Shown in pieces: positions 1 through 6,901 of a stretch of 8,641 nt of DNA. The translations under genes were made by a program, and so were the position numbers. The notes beneath the pieces were generated by a model. It saw only the letters and a program-made list of their open reading frames with translations. It had not been told where the DNA came from and did not search any database. The stretch lies in NCBI GenBank assembly GCA_946478635.1, contig CAMLCX010000185.1:1-8641 (forward strand), given 5' to 3'. Origin of the DNA: an uncultured Pseudomonadota bacterium (GTDB lineage: Bacteria > Desulfobacterota_B > Binatia > UBA9968). Positions within the stretch are counted from its first letter, which is position 1, and each line of letters begins with the position of its first letter.

Positions 1-33
1 TCGAAAGTACGATTGAAGAATTAAGAAATTTTA

Positions 34-128
34 GCCGCAAAGAACGCAAAGGTCGCATAGGTAAAGAATAAACGAAAAGAGCCGGCCGGGACAAAAAGTT
101 TTTTTGCGTACTTTGCGTTCTTTGCGGC
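34..128. repeat. Inverted repeat built from 9-bp units (CGCAAAG type)
   Basis: The 18 bases at 34-51 (GCCGCAAAGAACGCAAAG) recur as a perfect reverse complement at 111-128, separated by 59 bases. Within each arm the motif CGCAAAG recurs every 9 bases. In the left arm a decayed third unit (CGCATAG) and a partial fourth (TAAAG) continue to about position 66. The element lies directly after the stop codon of the minus-strand gene ending at 137. The long loop and the lack of a compact U-tailed stem argue against a classical terminator. A similar structure lies at 8414-8510. The repeat is seen directly; its function is unknown. Confidence 0.75.
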
Positions 129-136
129 AAATCTTC

Positions 137-1840
137 TCAGGCAATCCACTCCGACACAGGCGCTTTGGCTTCGTGCAGCGGCTGGCAAACAATGTCGACT
201 AAGCTCGGGCCACCGTGCGCTAACGCTTCTTTTAACGATTTTGACAATTCGTCGGGCTCGGTGACGCGCCAGCTTTTGACGCCGAAGGCGGCGGCGACGG
301 CGGCGTGATCGGTGACCGCAAAATCGACGGCGAAATAGCGCTCGCCGTAGCCGAATCTTTGTCCGGCTTTGATCCAGCCGAAAGTCGCGTTTGAAATCAC
401 GATAAAAGTGATCGGCAGGCGGTAGCGCGCCGCGGTTTCAAGCTCTCCGCAGGTAAATCCAAAGCTCCCGTCGCCCATGACCGAGACACATTTCACCGAA
501 GGTCTGGCGAAGTGCGCTCCCATGGCGGCTGCCATGGAGTAGCCGAGCGCGCCGTGGGCTCGGTTGGAAAAAAACCGGCGTCCGGTGCCGCGCACTTCGT
601 AAAAAGCCGAAAAATAGGGGCAGGGCGTGCCGGCATCGGCGACGACAATGGCGTCGGGATCGAGCGTCGCGGTCATGGCCGCGACCAGACGCTCCGGCTT
701 AATCGGTTTCGCAGGGGACTCGGCGAGCGCCTGGAACTTGGCAAATTTTTGTTCCTTGGCTTTCTGCACTTGGGATGTTTCGAGCGGACGCTGCGCGTCA
801 CCGAGCGCTTCGTTTAGCATTCTTAGCGCAAGCTGCGCGTCGCCGATGAGTGCTGCCTCGACCGGATAATTGGTCCCCGGCACGGCGGAGTCCACGTCCA
901 GGTGAACGATTTTCGCTGTTCCCGGCACCGGATGGCGCCAGCGCTCGGTGGTCACTGAACCGGCGCGGCAGCCGGCGAAGACGATGCAATCGGCTTGATC
1001 GATGATCGAGCGTGTTTCCGGTGTACCGCCATTGGAGCCGACCACGCCGACAGCGAGCGGATGGTGTTCGACGATCGAGCCCTTGCCGCTGATGGTAGTC
1101 GCAACCGGCGCCGACAAGCGCTCGGCGAGTTTGAGCAGCTCCGGCTCCGCGCCTGAGATAATCACGCCGCCGCCGCAAATGAACACCGGTCTTGCCGCAT
1201 CGCTCAAAAGGCGAGCCGCGCGTTGGACCGAATCGCTGTCGGGCGCCACGCGCTCGGCAGGACAGGAGCCGAAACGCGGCTCGCCGTGAACGTCGGCGCG
1301 GTTCACGGCGCCGTTTTGCACGTCGAAGGGAAGCGCGATGTGAGCTGCGCCCGGGCGGCCGGTGGTGATCTGCTCGAAGGCTTCGCGAAACGCGCCCGGC
1401 AAATCCTCGGCGCGATCAATGACGGTGTTCCACTTTGTCACCGGCCGCATGAGCGCGCCTTGATCCAACTCCGTCAGCGTGTAGCGCCCGCGTGCACCAA
1501 CCGAAATGTCTGAATTGATGCAAAGCAGCGGCACGGACGATTCGTTTGCTTCCGCGAGGCCAGGAATAATATAGGTGACGCCGCCGCCGCTCGGACCCTC
1601 GCAGACTCCGACTTTTCCCGATACACGGGCGTAGCCGTCGGCCATGTAAGCCGCCGAACGTTCGTCGCGCGCAAGGATGTGGCGCATACCGTGCGGCAGC
1701 CGGGCGAGAGCGTCGTAGAACGGCAGACTGGTGTCGCCGCAAAGTCCGAAAATAATCGCGACGCCGTGTGCCTTGAGCATTTCCACCGCTGCCTCGGCAC
1801 CGGTGATTGATTGCGACGGGTTTTCAACGGGCTTGTTCAT
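137..1840 (-). CDS. Thiamine-diphosphate-dependent enzyme, acetolactate synthase-like
   Basis: The 567-residue product has the three-domain layout of the ThDP-dependent decarboxylase/synthase superfamily. The N-terminal pyrimidine-binding domain (about 11-175) has RDERSAAYMADGYAR, with Glu60 as the expected cofactor-activating glutamate. A central domain (about 205-345) includes VFICGGGVI and ends near KIVHLDVD. The C-terminal pyrophosphate-binding domain (about 380-560) has the metal/ThDP motif starting GDGSFGF (456-462) and closing at NATFG (484-488). The frame is open to 1924, but I start at the ATG at 1840 because family similarity begins about ten residues later and the 28 extra codons read through a REP-like repeat. 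No clear Shine-Dalgarno sequence precedes the ATG. No small regulatory subunit gene lies in the window, so catabolic acetolactate synthase, benzoylformate decarboxylase-like or other 2-oxoacid chemistry are all possible. The superfamily call is firm; the substrate is not known. Confidence 0.9.
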   Translation of the reverse strand: MNKPVENPSQSITGAEAAVEMLKAHGVAIIFGLCGDTSLPFYDALARLPHGMRHILARDERSAAYMADGYARVSGKVGVCEGPSGGGVTYIIPGLAEANESSVPLLCINSDISVGARGRYTLTELDQGALMRPVTKWNTVIDRAEDLPGAFREAFEQITTGRPGAAHIALPFDVQNGAVNRADVHGEPRFGSCPAERVAPDSDSVQRAARLLSDAARPVFICGGGVIISGAEPELLKLAERLSAPVATTISGKGSIVEHHPLAVGVVGSNGGTPETRSIIDQADCIVFAGCRAGSVTTERWRHPVPGTAKIVHLDVDSAVPGTNYPVEAALIGDAQLALRMLNEALGDAQRPLETSQVQKAKEQKFAKFQALAESPAKPIKPERLVAAMTATLDPDAIVVADAGTPCPYFSAFYEVRGTGRRFFSNRAHGALGYSMAAAMGAHFARPSVKCVSVMGDGSFGFTCGELETAARYRLPITFIVISNATFGWIKAGQRFGYGERYFAVDFAVTDHAAVAAAFGVKSWRVTEPDELSKSLKEALAHGGPSLVDIVCQPLHEAKAPVSEWIA

Positions 1841-1908
1841 GATTGATCTGCGAGTCCGATGGGGCGAGTCAGTTTTGGCACTATCCCGAGTCGCTATTCG
1901 TCTTTCTC

Positions 1909-1953
1909 TTACCCCCTCGCCCACGAAGTGGGAGAGGGCGGGGGTGAGGGCAA
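1909..1953. repeat. REP-like intergenic palindrome
   Basis: CCCTC-G-CCCAC at 1914-1924 pairs with GTGGG-A-GAGGG at 1928-1938 around a GAA loop, leaving one G/A mismatch. It is followed by GCGGGGGTGAGGGC. Read on the minus strand this is the familiar CCCTCACCCC...CTCTCCC dispersed intergenic repeat found in many proteobacterial genomes. It sits between the divergent genes starting at 1840 and 2100. It could act as a transcript-end or mRNA-stabilising hairpin, but its place upstream of both genes makes a terminator role unclear. Confidence 0.6.
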
Positions 1954-2099
1954 CAACCCAACGGTCTGCGGCCTTTAATCCTTGTCGGCCATCGTATTAT
2001 GATGACCGTTACAAACACAAATCGGATCTGATGGAAGGTTCTTCGTCGCGGAGCTAAAAAGAATCCGGCCAAATTCAAGAGTTCGCAAGCTTCAAAGAA

Positions 2100-3491
2100 A
2101 TGACACCTCAAGCGGATAGCACTGAACAAGCCGTCCAGACCCTGGCGCGAGCGCTTTATCAAAAAGCCGCGCAGCATAAGCCGTCTCTTTTCGAGGCGAA
2201 GGATTTGCTGGGCAAGATGATCGATTGGTCGCTCGAAGACGAATCGCTCCGGGTGGCGTTGTTTCGCTTTGTCGACGTTCTGCCGAGCCTGGATTCCGCG
2301 AGCGAGATCGGCCGCCACCTCGAAGAATATTTCACGCGCGTCGATCACGCCCTCGGCGGCCTGGCGTTGCTTGCCCAGGCGCTCCATGCGGGGACCTTGG
2401 TCGCGCCGGTCGTGCGCCGCAATGTGATTAGCCTGGCGCGCCGCTTCATCGCCGAGGAGACCAGCGGTCATCTGCTCTCGGTGTTGGAAAGTCTTCGCCA
2501 GGAACCCGCGTCGTTTACTCTCGATATTGTCGGAGAGGCGACGGTGAGCGATCTCGAGGCCCAGGCGATGCAGCAGCGTTATCTCGATCTTCTGCGCCGC
2601 CTGGCCAAGTCGAGCGCAAGCTGGCCGGCCTGTGCGCAGATCGATGATTCACCCAAGGGCAAAATTCCGCGCGTCAATCTTTCGGTCAAGCTTTCCGCGC
2701 TGTGCGCGCGCTTCGATCCGCTCGATCCGAATACCGAAACCGCGGTGCGACAACGCTTGCGCGAGCTATTTCGCGAAGCGGACCGGCTGGGAGCGGCCAT
2801 CACCGTCGACATGGAGCAATACGCATTCAAGGATCTGACGCTGGAAATCTTTCGCGCCGTGCTGGAAGAAGAGGAGTTTCACGAGCGGCCCTACGCGGCG
2901 CTTGCGATGCAGGCGTATTTGAGAGACGCGGATCACGATGTTCGGGAGCTGATCCGCTGGGCGCGCGGGCACGGGCGGCGTATTGGGGTGCGACTGGTGA
3001 AAGGCGCCTACTGGGACAGCGAGATCGCCTGGGCGAGACAGAAAAGCTGGCCGGTACCGGTATTTCTGGACAAAGCCGAAACGGATGCGAGCTACGAGCG
3101 CCTGAGCCGCCTGTTGTTGGAAAACCACGACATGATCGATGCCGCCTTCGCCAGCCACAACTTGCGCAGTTTGGCGCACGCCATCGTGACCGCGAAGATG
3201 ATCGGGGTACCGAGCAACGGCTACGAAATACAAATGCTCTACGGCATGGCCGAACCGGTGCGCCGGGCAATTGTTCAATATGGCCAGCGCGTGCGCGTGT
3301 ATCTGCCGGTCGGGGAGTTGTTGCCGGGCATGTCCTATCTCATTCGCCGTCTGATGGAGAACACTTCGAACACTTCGTTTCTGCGCCAGACCTATGCGGA
3401 TCGCAAAGACATTAATGCGTTGATCCAACCGCCAACGCCGGCGCCGGACGGTGCTACCGAGATATCATCGAACAGGCGAGCCGATGGTTAA
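2100..3491 (+). CDS. putA: Proline dehydrogenase (N-terminal half of a divided PutA)
   Basis: This FAD-dependent enzyme oxidises L-proline to delta-1-pyrroline-5-carboxylate and passes electrons to the quinone pool. The product is 463 residues, longer than stand-alone Bacillus-type enzymes (about 300) because it keeps a PutA-like helical N-terminal region (about 35-150, with MIDWSLEDESLRVALFRFVD). The (beta/alpha)8 barrel (about 185-430) shows NLSVKLSAL (193-201), VDMEQ (236-240), RLVKGAYWD (298-306), ASHN (351-354), YEIQMLYGM (375-383) and RRLMEN (416-421). These correspond to the substrate- and flavin-contacting segments of E. coli PutA, including the paired arginines 416-417 that bind the proline carboxylate. 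There is no ribbon-helix-helix DNA-binding domain, so it is not expected to be an autorepressor. Only a weak AAAGAA precedes the ATG. Its stop overlaps the next gene by 8 bp, which implies translational coupling. Confidence 0.93.
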   Translation: MTPQADSTEQAVQTLARALYQKAAQHKPSLFEAKDLLGKMIDWSLEDESLRVALFRFVDVLPSLDSASEIGRHLEEYFTRVDHALGGLALLAQALHAGTLVAPVVRRNVISLARRFIAEETSGHLLSVLESLRQEPASFTLDIVGEATVSDLEAQAMQQRYLDLLRRLAKSSASWPACAQIDDSPKGKIPRVNLSVKLSALCARFDPLDPNTETAVRQRLRELFREADRLGAAITVDMEQYAFKDLTLEIFRAVLEEEEFHERPYAALAMQAYLRDADHDVRELIRWARGHGRRIGVRLVKGAYWDSEIAWARQKSWPVPVFLDKAETDASYERLSRLLLENHDMIDAAFASHNLRSLAHAIVTAKMIGVPSNGYEIQMLYGMAEPVRRAIVQYGQRVRVYLPVGELLPGMSYLIRRLMENTSNTSFLRQTYADRKDINALIQPPTPAPDGATEISSNRRADG

Positions 3492-5055
3492 AGAGTTTCG
3501 CAACGAGCCGCCGGTGGATTTCTCGCGCCGGGCAAACCGCGAGCGCTTCGCGCAAGCGCTCGAAAACGTTCGCGCTCAATTCAAAGAGCGAAGCCGTAAG
3601 CGAAGCACCGGTGATTGGCTCGAGTCGGTGAATCCGGCCGATCCGAAGGAGATCGTCGGACGCGTGCGCATCGCCGACGTCGATGAGGCGCAAGTGGCGA
3701 TCGAGCGCGCCGCGCGCTTTTTCCCGGAGTGGTGCCGCGTGCCGGCCGAAGAGCGCGCCAAACTCCTTACCAAGGCAGCAGCGATCATGCGCGAGAAGCG
3801 CTGGGAGCTTGCGGCATGGGAAGTCTTTGAAGTCGGCAAGGGGTGGCGCGAAGCGGATGCGGACGTGATCGAAGCGATCGATTATCTGCATTACTACGCC
3901 GGCGAGATGCTCCGCTTGGCGGTTCCTCGCGAAACACAACCGCTTCCAGGCGAAACCAATCTGTATTTCTATGAGCCGCGCGGCATCGCCGCGATCATTG
4001 CGCCGTGGAATTTTCCGCTGGCGATTCTTACCGGTATGACGGCGGCGGCTCTGGTGAGCGGCAATTGCGCTCTGATGAAACCAGCCGAGCAGTCGCCGAT
4101 CATTGCCGTGCATCTCCTGGAAATTCTGCGCGCGGCCGGCTTGCCGGCCGATGCTTGCCAGCTGCTTCAGGGTGGAGGAGAGATCGGCGCGTATTTGGTC
4201 CGTTCTCCGAGGATTCATTTAATCGCTTTCACCGGTTCCCGTGAGGTTGGTCTCGAAATATTGCGGGAAGCCTACACTCATCGGCCGGGACAGAATCATG
4301 TGAAACGGGTGGTTTGCGAGATGGGCGGCAAGAACGCGGTGATCGTCGACAACGACGCCGATCTCGACGAAGCGGTAAACTACGTCATCGATTCGGCGTT
4401 CGGCTATCAGGGACAAAAATGCTCGGCCGCTTCACGGCTCATTCTTCTTCGCGAGGTGCACGATCGATTCCTGACGCGTCTCGTGGAGGCGGTGCGCAGC
4501 CTCAAGATCGGCCCGCCCGAGGATCCGCGCCATGCCGTCGGCCCGGTGATCGACGCGCAGGCCCAGGAAAGAATCAATCGCTACATTCGGTTGGGCAAAA
4601 AGGAAGCGAAATGCGCTCTGGAAATGGCCGCGCCGAAGGCAGGCTGCTTTGTCGGGCCGGCGATTTTCAGCGATGTCGACCCAGCCAGTCGCCTCGCCCA
4701 GGAGGAAATCTTTGGGCCGTTGTTGTCCGTCATGCGCGCGCGGAATTTTTCCCACGCTCTGGAGATCGCCAACCATTCCGCATTCGCGCTCACCGGCGGA
4801 GTATTTTCGCGCTCGCCGGCGCATATCGACGAGGCGCGCAAAGAATTTCGCGTCGGCAATCTCTATGTCAACCGCGGCATCACCGGCGCGGTCGTCGAGC
4901 GCCAGCCGTTCGGCGGGCTCAAGCTTTCCGGTATCGGGTCCAAGGCCGGCGGACCGGATTATCTTTTGCAGTTTGTCGAGCCGCGCACGATTTCGGAAAA
5001 CACCTTGCGCCACGGCTTTGCGCCGCCGGAGCGGCTGAAAACTACGGGGAAATAA
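3484..5055 (+). CDS. pruA: L-glutamate gamma-semialdehyde (P5C) dehydrogenase
   Basis: This is the NAD-dependent aldehyde dehydrogenase that oxidises glutamate semialdehyde to glutamate, the second step of proline breakdown. From the ATG at 3484 it is 523 residues. Visible family elements are the N-terminal FRNEPPVDFS (5-14), APWNFP (173-178) with Asn175, LMKPAEQ (197-203), the nucleotide-binding FTGS (249-252), EMGGKN with general base Glu279, QGQKCSA with nucleophile Cys313, QEEIFGP (406-412), the P5C-specific anchor-loop region NRGITGAVV (463-471), PFGG, and SGIGSKAGGPDYLL (482-495). An in-frame GTG at 3451 would add 11 residues, but FRNEP is where this domain normally begins in PutA and AGGCGAG lies just before the ATG. 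ATGGTTAA is shared with the preceding stop. There is no extra C-terminal PutA domain. Confidence 0.95.
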   Translation: MVKEFRNEPPVDFSRRANRERFAQALENVRAQFKERSRKRSTGDWLESVNPADPKEIVGRVRIADVDEAQVAIERAARFFPEWCRVPAEERAKLLTKAAAIMREKRWELAAWEVFEVGKGWREADADVIEAIDYLHYYAGEMLRLAVPRETQPLPGETNLYFYEPRGIAAIIAPWNFPLAILTGMTAAALVSGNCALMKPAEQSPIIAVHLLEILRAAGLPADACQLLQGGGEIGAYLVRSPRIHLIAFTGSREVGLEILREAYTHRPGQNHVKRVVCEMGGKNAVIVDNDADLDEAVNYVIDSAFGYQGQKCSAASRLILLREVHDRFLTRLVEAVRSLKIGPPEDPRHAVGPVIDAQAQERINRYIRLGKKEAKCALEMAAPKAGCFVGPAIFSDVDPASRLAQEEIFGPLLSVMRARNFSHALEIANHSAFALTGGVFSRSPAHIDEARKEFRVGNLYVNRGITGAVVERQPFGGLKLSGIGSKAGGPDYLLQFVEPRTISENTLRHGFAPPERLKTTGK

Positions 5056-5057
5056 GA

Positions 5058-5093
5058 GTTCAAATCGTTCAAGTCGTTCAAGCAGTTCAAATC
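5058..5093. repeat. Four-copy 9-bp tandem repeat GTTCAANNN
   Basis: Four contiguous 9-base units read GTTCAAATC, GTTCAAGTC, GTTCAAGCA and GTTCAAATC. They fill almost all of the 39-base gap between the P5C dehydrogenase stop and the hydrolase ATG. The unit is a multiple of three and contains no Shine-Dalgarno-like sequence. The hydrolase therefore either lacks a conventional ribosome binding site or relies on readthrough or reinitiation. Confidence 0.85.
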
Positions 5094-5094
5094 G

Positions 5095-6084
5095 ATGAAC
5101 CGCACTCCGGATGGAAAATCAGACTTGGAATCAACTTACCACGCGCCTTGGTGGTTGCCAGGGGGTAATTTACAGACGATTTACGCACTATCGCTGGGAC
5201 AAACCTATTCGGTCTCCTACCGGCGCGAGCGCTGGCAAACGCCCGACGAGGATTTCATCGATCTCGATTGGTTAGACGGTGCCGCGGATGCTCCTCTCGT
5301 TGTTTTGTTTCACGGGCTGGAGGGCTGGTCGCAAAGTCATTATGCAACCAGTCTGATGGTTGAGCTGAAGCGCCGGGGATGGCGCGGCGTGGTGCCGCAT
5401 TTTCGCGGCTGCAGCGCTGAGGCGAATTGCCTGGCGCGCTCGTACCATGCCGGCGATTCCGAGGAGCTGGATTGGATATTGCGCCGGCTGAAACAGCAGG
5501 ATGCTCAGCGCAGGATCTATGTTGTCGCGGTATCCCTCGGCGGCAATATGCTGCTCAAGTGGTTGGGTGAGCGAGCGGCGGCGGCGCGGCCCATTGTCGA
5601 GAGAGCGGTCTCCATATCCGCGCCCCTCGACCTGCATGCTGCCGGTCGGCAACTCGATTTGGGGTTTAACAGATTTTTATACACGCGCTATTTTTTGCAG
5701 TCGCTGCGGCCAAAGATATTAGCCAAGATCGCCACGCACGGTTTAGCGATCGAGCCGCGCGCCGTGCGCGCGTGTTCGACATTTCGCGCACTCGACGATC
5801 TCTACACCGCGCCGTTTCATGGTTTCAAGAACGCCGACGATTATTGGACGCAAACCAGCAGCAAACCGTGGTTGAAGGCGATTCGCGTGCCGACGCTTTT
5901 GATCAACGCGCGCAACGATCCGTTCCTGCCGGAAAGCGCCTTGCCGAACGCTGAAGAAGTGTCGGATGCGGTGACGCTGGAGTTTCCGCGCGACGGCGGC
6001 CACGTCGGATTTGTTACCGGACAATTCCCCGGACAGCTCGACTGGCTGCCGCGGCGGACTGTGAATTTTTTTTCCCAGACTTGA
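5095..6084 (+). CDS. yheT: Alpha/beta hydrolase, YheT family
   Basis: The 329-residue cytosolic protein matches the YheT family of esterase-like hydrolases in length and motifs. The natural substrate of this family is not settled. The N-terminal signature WWLPGGNLQTIY is at 19-30. HGLEG (73-77) forms the expected oxyanion-hole segment and PHFRGCS (101-107) is also family-typical. The nucleophile elbow is VSLGG (146-150) with Ser147. The remaining triad members are probably Asp275 in NARNDPF and His303 in GGHVGF. The ATG at 5095 is chosen because the conserved N-terminal block starts about 15 residues in and no better in-frame start is visible. It lies on the same strand 39 bases after the P5C dehydrogenase, so cotranscription is possible, but a role in proline use is not implied. 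Its last codons abut a foreign gene fragment. Confidence 0.9.
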   Translation: MNRTPDGKSDLESTYHAPWWLPGGNLQTIYALSLGQTYSVSYRRERWQTPDEDFIDLDWLDGAADAPLVVLFHGLEGWSQSHYATSLMVELKRRGWRGVVPHFRGCSAEANCLARSYHAGDSEELDWILRRLKQQDAQRRIYVVAVSLGGNMLLKWLGERAAAARPIVERAVSISAPLDLHAAGRQLDLGFNRFLYTRYFLQSLRPKILAKIATHGLAIEPRAVRACSTFRALDDLYTAPFHGFKNADDYWTQTSSKPWLKAIRVPTLLINARNDPFLPESALPNAEEVSDAVTLEFPRDGGHVGFVTGQFPGQLDWLPRRTVNFFSQT

Positions 6085-6322
6085 CCGTTGAATCCGAAGT
6101 GCTCTCATCCGGCTGGATAAGGAAGGCATTTGTGCATCATCAGGGTCCGCATGTCTCGCCGACTCTGACGAGCCTTCTCACGTTATGAAAGCGATGAAGC
6201 CGGAATGCCACGCTTCGCAGCGGATGGTTAGGTTTTCGCTCGATGTGTCGAACCCGGCAGATGAGATCGAGTCGGCGCTGGTGGGAGTGCGGCGAGCCAT
6301 CGACGCCTTACGGGCTTCATAG
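6063..6322 (+). pseudogene. C-terminal remnant of a cysteine desulfurase (NifS/IscS type)
   Basis: Translating 6107-6319 gives IRLDKEGICASSGSAC, then LADSDEPSHVMKAM, MVRFSLDVSNPADEIESAL and RRAIDALRAS before a TAG at 6320-6322. This is the C-terminal domain of a PLP-dependent cysteine desulfurase. SGSAC (Cys codon 6152-6154) is the persulfide-forming catalytic cysteine in the long loop of the NifS/IscS class. Just upstream in another frame, 6084-6104 reads TVESEVL, the expected preceding residues, so one base is missing (or two added) near 6104-6106. The PLP-lysine half is absent from the window. The homology appears to run into the last codons of the hydrolase gene (FFPDL in the shifted frame), suggesting the recombination joint lies near 6063-6084. 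From the ATG at 6185 a 45-codon frame could still be translated, but it would lack the cysteine. Confidence 0.82.
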
Positions 6323-6344
6323 AACGAGCTCCATCTGCTATATT
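6316..6344 (+). promoter_or_regulatory. Candidate sigma70-type promoter for the DUF433/DUF5615 pair
   Basis: TTCATA (6316-6321, four matches to TTGACA) is followed by a 17-base spacer and TATATT (6339-6344, five matches to TATAAT). The expected start site, about seven bases downstream, falls at 6351-6352, which is the A of the probable antitoxin ATG. The transcript would then be leaderless, consistent with the lack of a Shine-Dalgarno sequence there. The match is by eye only. Confidence 0.4.
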
Positions 6345-6351
6345 GAATGAT

Positions 6352-6594
6352 ATGAAGCTGGAAGAACTCAAAGGCATCGTTCACTCCGACCCGGAGATCA
6401 TGGGCGGCACACCGGTCTTTGTGGGCACGCGTGTTCCGCTCCAGAACTTTGTTGATTACCTCGAAGGGGGTGAGTCCATCGAGGATTTCCTCGATGCCTT
6501 CCCGACGGTGAAGCGCGAGCAAGCCATCGCCGTCATCGAAGCCGGCAAGCTCGCGGTGCTGGAGATCGTTTGTAAGGATGCGCATTCTCATTGA
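6352..6594 (+). CDS. DUF433 protein, predicted antitoxin
   Basis: The 80-residue protein carries the DUF433 hallmark DPEIMGGTPVFVGTRVP (13-29), then a predicted helical winged-helix-like region with VDYLEGGESIEDFLDAFP (34-51) and REQAIAVIEAG. DUF433 proteins are usually paired with PIN-like toxins and are thought to bind both toxin and operator DNA. The frame also opens with a TTG at 6343, adding three residues. I prefer the ATG because the conserved block starts near residue 5 and a possible leaderless promoter points to this base. The stop overlaps the downstream gene by 17 bases, the usual arrangement for a coupled toxin-antitoxin pair. Antitoxin function is inferred from family and context. 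Confidence 0.85.
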   Translation: MKLEELKGIVHSDPEIMGGTPVFVGTRVPLQNFVDYLEGGESIEDFLDAFPTVKREQAIAVIEAGKLAVLEIVCKDAHSH

Positions 6595-6898
6595 TGAGTG
6601 CTTGAACTGGCGGCTCTCCCGCGCGCTCACTGGCCACTACGCTGTTTCTGCACAGAAGATGGGCTGGGCAGGACTCAAAAACGGCGTGCTTCTGATTGAA
6701 GCTGAGAAGCAGTTTGACGTGTTTATCACCGGCGACCTGAACCTCAACTTCCAGCAAGACGTAACCAAGTACAACATCGCTGTAATCGTCCTGCACGCCG
6801 AGAGCACCCAACTCCATCACACCCTGTCGCTGATGCCCCAGGTGCTGACCTTGCTTCCGACGCTGAAGTCCGGCCAAGTCGTTGATGTTTATCCGTGA
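6578..6898 (+). CDS. DUF5615 PIN-like protein, predicted toxin
   Basis: The 106-residue protein begins MRILIDECLNWRLSRAL, the usual DUF5615 opening with acidic residues Asp6 and Glu7. It continues to FDVFITGDLNLNFQQD (46-61), where Asp47 and Asp53 sit in the position of the second acidic cluster of PIN-like RNase folds, and then IAVIVLHAEST (67-77). The acidic residues make an intact metal-dependent nuclease plausible. Translation probably depends on the preceding antitoxin gene, with which it overlaps by 17 bases. AAGG directly precedes the ATG and GGAG lies 13 bases upstream of it. RNA-cleaving toxicity has not been shown here and is an inference from the fold. Confidence 0.85.
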   Translation: MRILIDECLNWRLSRALTGHYAVSAQKMGWAGLKNGVLLIEAEKQFDVFITGDLNLNFQQDVTKYNIAVIVLHAESTQLHHTLSLMPQVLTLLPTLKSGQVVDVYP

Positions 6899-6901
6899 AC
6901 T

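Noticed and set aside
34..128. Periodic repeats considered as a CRISPR array
   Set aside because: The unit is 9 bases with no unique spacers of regular length, and the arms are inverted rather than direct.
1975..2003. Possible promoter for the proline genes with TATTAT/TATGAT near 1995-2003
   Set aside because: No acceptable -35 box at the right distance; TTGTCG at 1982 is too close and TTAATC at 1975 is a poor match.
1881..2471. Long minus-strand open frame of 196 codons across the divergent intergenic region and the proline dehydrogenase start
   Set aside because: It runs through a REP-like repeat and antisense to a well-supported gene, and its translation shows no recognisable domain.
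2766..3428. Minus-strand open frame of 220 codons opposite proline dehydrogenase
   Set aside because: It is antisense to conserved catalytic motifs of the real gene, with low-complexity Arg/His-rich translation typical of a shadow frame.
4314..5168. 284-codon plus-strand frame overlapping P5C dehydrogenase and the yheT start
   Set aside because: Its composition is Arg/Gly-rich without domains. It is a +1 shadow of the dehydrogenase, prolonged by the 9-bp repeat, which stays open because the unit is a multiple of three.
6178..6630. 150-codon minus-strand frame across the desulfurase remnant and DUF433 gene
   Set aside because: It is antisense to two stretches with recognisable protein families, and no domain is evident in its own translation.
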